29,251 nucleotides of DNA, from NCBI GenBank assembly GCA_040902925.1, contig JBBDWJ010000166.1, forward strand, positions 1-29,251, given 5' to 3'. This DNA is from JBBDWJ01 sp040902925. Its GTDB lineage: Bacteria > Acidobacteriota > Terriglobia > Bryobacterales > UBA6623. The notes under the pieces are model-generated. The model was not told the DNA's origin. It did not search any database and saw nothing but the letters and a program-made list of their open reading frames with translations. The position numbers were made by a program, and so were the translations under genes. Below are positions 28,534 through 29,251 of the stretch, in pieces. Numbering within the stretch: position 1 is the stretch's first letter; each line of letters opens with the position of its first letter.

Positions 28534-29214
28534 ATGAAGCAATCACCCAAGCAAAACCCGGACAAATCCGGGCAAAAGCGGGCAAAACCGGACAAATCCG
28601 GGCAGCGAACCCGGGCAAGCGCCGAACCCGAATTGCCATCCTTTCCGGAGCGAGACTCGCCTGCCTCACCCGGCCCCGGCACTGCCGCACCCCACGCCAG
28701 CTCCGCCTCCCCGCAGCCCGACTGGACCACCACCCCCGAGCCCGACTCCGCCGCCGCACCCGACCCGGATGCCGCCGAGCTCAACCCCAACCAGCATCGC
28801 GCCCTCGCCGCCCTGCTCGGAGCGCCATCCATCGCCGCCGCCGCCCGCCACACCGGCATCAACGAGCGCACCATCCGCCGCTGGCTCCACGACGACCCCG
28901 ATTTCCGCGCCGAGCTGAGCCGCATGCGCCGCCAATACCTCGCCCACGCCGCCACCCGCCTGCAATCCAGCGCCAGCGCCGCCGTCCAAACCCTGCTGGA
29001 CCTGCTCGCCGCCAAAGACCACATCGAACCCGGCCGCGCCTCCCTGGTCCGCACCGCCCTTGACTTCGCCTTCCGCGCCGGCTCCTACACCGACCTGGCC
29101 GAGCGCCTCGACGACCTGGAAGTAGCGGCCGCCCACGAAAAAGAATACGGCCGGTCCAGAAAACCCAACCACAACGACGCCTTCGACCAGGACCCCGACG
29201 CCGAAGCCGCCTAG
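28534..29214 (+). CDS. Terminase-small-subunit-like helix-turn-helix protein with low-complexity N-terminus
   Basis: The product is 226 residues. Residues 1-85 are low-complexity (Lys/Gln then Pro/Ala/Ser/Asp) and include a tandem ten-residue repeat PDKSGQKRAK / PDKSGQRTRA, encoded by a 30-nt direct repeat (ccggacaaatccgggca at 28558-28574 and 28588-28604). From about 85, LNPNQHRALAALLGAPSIAAAARHTGINERTIRRWLHDDPDFRAELSRMRRQYLAHAATRLQ is a homeodomain-like HTH, as in small terminase / phBC6A51-type proteins, followed by helices SSASAAVQTLLDLLAAKD. Such single copies outside prophages are common in acidobacteria and planctomycetes, and no other phage gene is present here. Its role is unknown; DNA binding is likely. 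Confidence 0.65.
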   Translation: MKQSPKQNPDKSGQKRAKPDKSGQRTRASAEPELPSFPERDSPASPGPGTAAPHASSASPQPDWTTTPEPDSAAAPDPDAAELNPNQHRALAALLGAPSIAAAARHTGINERTIRRWLHDDPDFRAELSRMRRQYLAHAATRLQSSASAAVQTLLDLLAAKDHIEPGRASLVRTALDFAFRAGSYTDLAERLDDLEVAAAHEKEYGRSRKPNHNDAFDQDPDAEAA

Positions 29215-29251
29215 CGTGGCGCATGCTCTCAGCTTGCAGCGTCGAGCCTCC

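Noticed and set aside
28239..29054. Minus-strand frame of 271 codons over the terminase-like gene
   Set aside because: Its Ser/Arg/Ala/Gly-rich composition is a by-product of GC-rich codons. The plus strand carries a proper HTH domain.
28534..29214. Prophage call from the terminase-small-subunit-like protein
   Set aside because: No large terminase, portal, capsid or integrase is visible before the window ends, and isolated copies of this HTH type are common outside phages.

Overview
This window looks like chromosomal DNA of a high-GC acidobacterium, probably of the Solibacter/Bryobacter group. The pointers are a TIGR03437-type C-terminal domain at the left edge, a lone MacB/FtsX-type permease of the 'acidobacterial duplicated orphan permease' kind, a large SMP-30 / glycoside hydrolase / esterase repertoire, a DUF4892-OmpA protein, and many short hairpin-forming interspersed repeats. 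No tRNA, rRNA, CRISPR array or complete insertion sequence was seen. The taxonomic call is inference from gene content.

Layout. 0-5 kb: end of a TIGR03437 protein, a secreted cellulase-like TIM-barrel hydrolase, recR, a secreted SMP-30/gluconolactonase, a polyphosphate-glucokinase-like ROK kinase and a PspC protein. 5-8 kb: an orphan FtsX permease, a 64-nt inverted-repeat element and a small membrane-anchored coiled-coil protein. 8-9.8 kb (minus strand): a two-gene secreted redox operon. 10-13 kb: an MFS organic-anion transporter and a TlpA-like thioredoxin with a lipoprotein-sorting-like N-terminus. 13-17.2 kb: a SnoaL/DUF4440 lipoprotein, a double alpha/beta-hydrolase with a dead N-terminal half, and a DUF4892-OmpA protein. 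17.2-17.7 kb: a decayed HigB-like toxin with an intact XRE antitoxin. 17.8-21.1 kb (minus strand): a lipoprotein made of 34-residue repeats, then an anti-sigma / ECF sigma / membrane-protein operon. 21.2-28.2 kb: an accessory zone with one intact PIN toxin-antitoxin pair, nagA, a phosphoribosyltransferase-SLOG pair, a lower-GC gene with a HEPN-type RX4H motif, and at least four broken or orphaned toxin-antitoxin modules. 28.5-29.2 kb: a terminase-small-subunit-like helix-turn-helix protein.

The strongest unusual signal is at 8552-9805 on the minus strand. A secreted thioredoxin-fold / CxxCH / PDZ protein is read continuously only if one in-frame UGA (9629-9631) is translated. That UGA falls exactly where the second Cys of a thioredoxin CxxC should be, giving Cys56-Glu-Pro-UGA59. 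It is followed by C, and 17 nt downstream lies an 8-bp hairpin with a single bulged U and an AGGUU loop, which fits the general form of a bacterial SECIS. Conventional gene calling would start at the GTG at 9598, losing the signal peptide and the redox site. I infer a selenoprotein with a CxxU active site, translationally coupled (ATGA) to a DsbD-N-like secreted protein.

Secondary points of interest are the 34/68-residue alpha-solenoid-like repeat lipoprotein beside an ECF sigma/anti-sigma pair, the PRTase-SLOG pair next to the HEPN-like gene, and the repeated finding of a gggacagtcaccc-type element at the breakpoints of damaged toxin-antitoxin loci.
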